In this document: positions 63,721 through 64,000 of the stretch, piece by piece | Position numbering within the stretch: the stretch's first letter is position 1 | How the letters are laid out: each line of letters begins with the position of its first letter | NCBI GenBank assembly: GCA_024734495.1 | Contig: JALMQS010000133.1 | Location: forward strand, 865,182 to 929,181 | DNA: 64,000 nt | From: Forficula auricularia | Taxonomy: Eukaryota; Arthropoda; Insecta; Dermaptera; Forficulidae | Direction: 5' to 3' | Notes under the pieces: generated by a model | What the model was told of the DNA's origin: nothing | The model's input: the letters and a program-made list of their open reading frames with translations, nothing else | Databases searched by the model: none | Made by a program: the position numbers and the translations under genes

Positions 63721-64000
63721 ATTAGAATGAATGTCTGGTCAATTAAGAAGTAAAAGAAGAAATATTAACTAGCCAAGCTGGTCCGTAATGGGATCAGAAA
63801 ATTAAAATTCGAAGTACTTTTCTGATATGGGCGAAATTTTGGAGTCTAAAATCTATTGTAACAATTGGTGGAAAAGTTAGCTGAGCATGTACATTGTAAG
63901 TGGGTCGAGGGGTAAATCTCAAGGGTAACTCGCCAGGAGTAAACAAGTAAAAATACAATACAAATTGCTCAAATACCTTATCCCCCAAATCTATCATCCA
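63721..64000. other. No feature recognised at the window end
   Basis: Unique-looking DNA; GGGTCGAGGGGTAAATCTCA and CTCGCCAGGAGTAAAC were not matched to anything known to me. Confidence 0.4.

Noticed and set aside
63790..64000. LTR retrotransposon start with primer-binding site
   Set aside because: Some text looked LTR-like, but no TG...CA pair, polypurine tract or tRNA complement could be placed.

Overview
This window looks like intergenic or intronic DNA from an animal nuclear genome, most likely an arthropod and probably an insect. The reasons are strong AT-richness, no long open frames, no bacterial-type gene packing, and a very dense load of eukaryotic repeats: non-LTR retrotransposon fragments, tRNA-derived SINEs, hAT, mariner/pogo-like DNA transposons, Helitrons and fold-back elements. 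I found no host protein-coding gene, rRNA or functional tRNA that I can defend. The species cannot be named from sequence alone.

Layout. 1-930 is the broken 3' part of an RTE-like LINE, followed by a 131-bp satellite (13 monomers) and a dispersed repeat (called R here) to 3.44 kb. 4.9-7.1 kb holds a palindromic element split by a complete non-autonomous Helitron (5447-6466). 8.1-10.8 kb has a palindromic ribozyme-bearing element, a mariner-like MITE with a decayed DUF4817-type protein, and a 5'-truncated LINE with a perfect target-site duplication. 11-20 kb is a patchwork of family P elements (internal minisatellite), several palindromic elements and a fold-back element. 19.8-20.7 kb is a Helitron-like element with a reverse-oriented relative at 58.1-59.4 kb. 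21.6-27.3 kb has a small hAT-like MITE, a 1.85-kb element with about 190-bp inverted ends, and nested palindromes. 28.35-31.46 kb is a hAT insertion with a perfect 8-bp duplication and nested repeats. 32-44 kb is mostly families Q, R and Helitron-like copies. 44.8-47.2 kb holds three SINEs in one of two copies of a 0.7-kb repeat, and a LINE C-terminus. 49-52 kb has a TATA-rich segment resembling a divergent promoter or LTR. 52-64 kb contains more P copies, a hAT transposase pseudogene, inverted tRNA-like copies, a pogo-like MITE and further palindromes.

The most coherent signal is a set of about fifteen short hammerhead-ribozyme-like motifs. They read CTGANGA, one extra base, stem II, GAA, a self-complementary stem III (ACGT, ATATAT or ACTATAGT), a cleavage-site base, then the second strand of stem I. 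They occur mostly as divergent pairs, minus strand on the left and plus strand on the right, inside short inverted-repeat elements of several unrelated sequence families. Small hammerheads with self-complementary stem III are established for Penelope-like retroelements; the paired palindromic arrangement and the absence of any visible partner protein deserve a closer look.
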